Below, in pieces: positions 5,392 through 5,862 of a DNA stretch of 5,862 nt. This stretch comes from CS2-K091 sp035527155 (GTDB taxonomy: Bacteria; Planctomycetota; Phycisphaerae; Sedimentisphaerales; Anaerobacaceae), in assembly GCA_035527155.1 (NCBI GenBank), contig DATLBB010000144.1, positions 1-5,862 on the forward strand, read 5' to 3'. Under the pieces are notes generated by a model. It was not told where the DNA came from. It did no database searches and saw only the letters and a program-made list of their open reading frames with translations. The stretch's first letter is position 1; every line of letters begins with the position of its first letter. A program made the position numbers and the translations under genes.

Positions 5392-5402
5392 CAAATTACT
5401 CC

Positions 5403-5438
5403 AAATTTTGCAATAAATTTTGCAATAAATTTTGCAAT
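5403..5438. repeat. Three perfect 12-bp tandem repeats (AAATTTTGCAAT) in intergenic DNA
   Basis: Copies occupy 5403-5414, 5415-5426 and 5427-5438 with no mismatch. On the minus strand the unit reads ATTGCAAAATTT. The array lies in the non-coding gap 5249-5705, upstream of the minus-strand gene. The 12-bp period is slightly more than one helical turn, which suits cooperative protein binding. A run of CKIY repeats in the reverse frame is a by-product, not a gene. Confidence 0.9.
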
Positions 5439-5576
5439 TTATCTTTGGTGGTTGTCCAGGTTCCCCCTTCACAACAAATCGCAAAACGGAATCCCTGCCA
5501 AACTTGACAAAGCACACTTGGTGCATGAGCTACTGCCGTTTTGACAATTCGGCCTTTTTTATGCGCTTTTTTAGGC
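5439..5576. other. Intergenic stretch without a recognised gene
   Basis: No ORF of convincing composition is present. There are two TTGACA hexamers (5504-5509 and 5541-5546), neither with a -10 at normal spacing, and a small GCCG/CGGC hairpin followed by six Ts (5536-5560) too short to call a terminator. Confidence 0.4.
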
Positions 5577-5582
5577 TATAAT
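5577..5582 (+). promoter_or_regulatory. Candidate -10 element (TATAAT) facing the right edge
   Basis: The context CTATAATTG is the same as the candidate at 2468-2473. At 17-base spacing the -35 would be CTTTTT (5554-5559), a poor match. It would transcribe toward the broken glycosyltransferase-like segment. A 24-codon ORF (5590-5664, MPTRWNIAKKV) lies just downstream but has no ribosome site. Confidence 0.35.
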
Positions 5583-5705
5583 TGGTTTTATGCCCACAAG
5601 GTGGAATATAGCGAAAAAAGTCTATCTTCTTTATACTAAAGTGTACCGCTTAGTTGTTATATAAGTGACAATCGATTGTTGAAAGTTCATGAAAGTTACT
5701 TTTCG

Positions 5706-5862
5706 ATGCTGGAAGACAAGCCACCAAGAAGAAGACACTAAATCTTTGTCGTTTGCTATAACGCTGAAAAATGGGTCGAGTCTGTTCTTGACCGCATCCC
5801 GAAAGATGCACTGGAAAGCAGAAATTTTTAAAAAAAGTCCGAAAAAATCGCAAAAGAGGTTG
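5706..5862 (+). pseudogene. Broken start of a family-2 glycosyltransferase-like gene (runs off the window)
   Basis: In one frame from ATG 5706 the translation is MLEDKPPRRRH, TAA (5739-5741), then IFVVCYNAEKWVESVLD and RIPKDALESRNF, TAA (5829-5831), then KKSEKIAKEV to the edge. The IFVVCYNAEKW..SVL..IP segment is characteristic of the first strand and helix of GT-A family 2 glycosyltransferases (compare 'vvIPaYNaek.i..vl..ip'), which transfer sugars from nucleotide-sugar donors. The DxD region would lie outside the window. Both interruptions fall in or beside A/T runs, so natural decay or sequence indels are both possible; restoring KKKTL upstream to this frame by a small indel also works. 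There is no clear ribosome site for the ATG. Only about 30 residues support the call. Confidence 0.4.

Noticed and set aside
5344..5526. Minus-strand 60-residue ORF with CKIYCKIYCKIW
   Set aside because: The repeat peptide is only the translation of the 12-bp tandem repeats; no start signal or other coding features.
5536..5560. GCCG...CGGC plus T-run as a terminator
   Set aside because: The stem is just 4 bp with an 11-base loop, and no rightward gene ends nearby.
5689..5862. Open 58-codon plus-strand frame to the window end (MKVTFRCWKTS)
   Set aside because: It overlaps the glycosyltransferase-like motif in another frame, lacks an RBS and has no recognisable motif, though it cannot be fully excluded without the next bases.

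Overview
The window reads as a chromosomal stretch of a Gram-negative-type bacterium. I suspect a planctomycete (Phycisphaerae-like). This rests on general flavour only: mid-range GC, an ECF sigma module driving envelope proteins, an alkaline-phosphatase-superfamily enzyme and a degenerate peptidoglycan-amidase-fold protein. No rRNA or other phylogenetic marker is present, so the assignment is an inference. I found no tRNA, rRNA, CRISPR array or insertion sequence.

Layout. Positions 1-1213 (+) hold a tight three-gene unit joined by two ATGA stop/start overlaps. It encodes the C-terminal part of an ECF sigma factor (cut by the window edge), a one-helix membrane protein in the usual anti-sigma position, and a membrane-anchored Spy/CpxP-like protein with a Gly/Pro/Arg-rich tail. 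Positions 1287-4513 (+) hold three larger genes for exported proteins: a SAM-dependent O-methyltransferase-like protein with a signal peptide, an alkaline-phosphatase-superfamily phosphodiesterase with a lysine-rich insert and tail, and a very basic Lys-rich plus RG-repeat protein. A small secreted-looking ORF (2172-2372) lies between the first two. The array ends at a perfect hairpin with a T-run (4618-4652).

Convergent to it, on the minus strand (5248-4694), is a membrane-anchored protein with an amidase_2/PGRP-like fold that lacks the expected zinc ligands. Upstream of that gene is an AT-rich intergenic region with three perfect 12-bp tandem repeats. At the right edge is what looks like a broken family-2 glycosyltransferase start, interrupted by in-frame TAA codons, downstream of a TATAAT element.

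The most unusual feature is that the three larger exported genes, whose mature products are unrelated, share nearly the same ribosome-binding site, start and signal-peptide beginning (AAGGAG, then MLKK-x-ML). In addition, low-complexity basic segments (RG/PG-rich or KA-rich) recur across four successive proteins. A reasonable but unproven reading is a locus for envelope or extracytoplasmic polycationic proteins under ECF sigma control, with the enzymes carrying similar basic tethers that could hold them to an anionic matrix, nucleic acid or cell surface.
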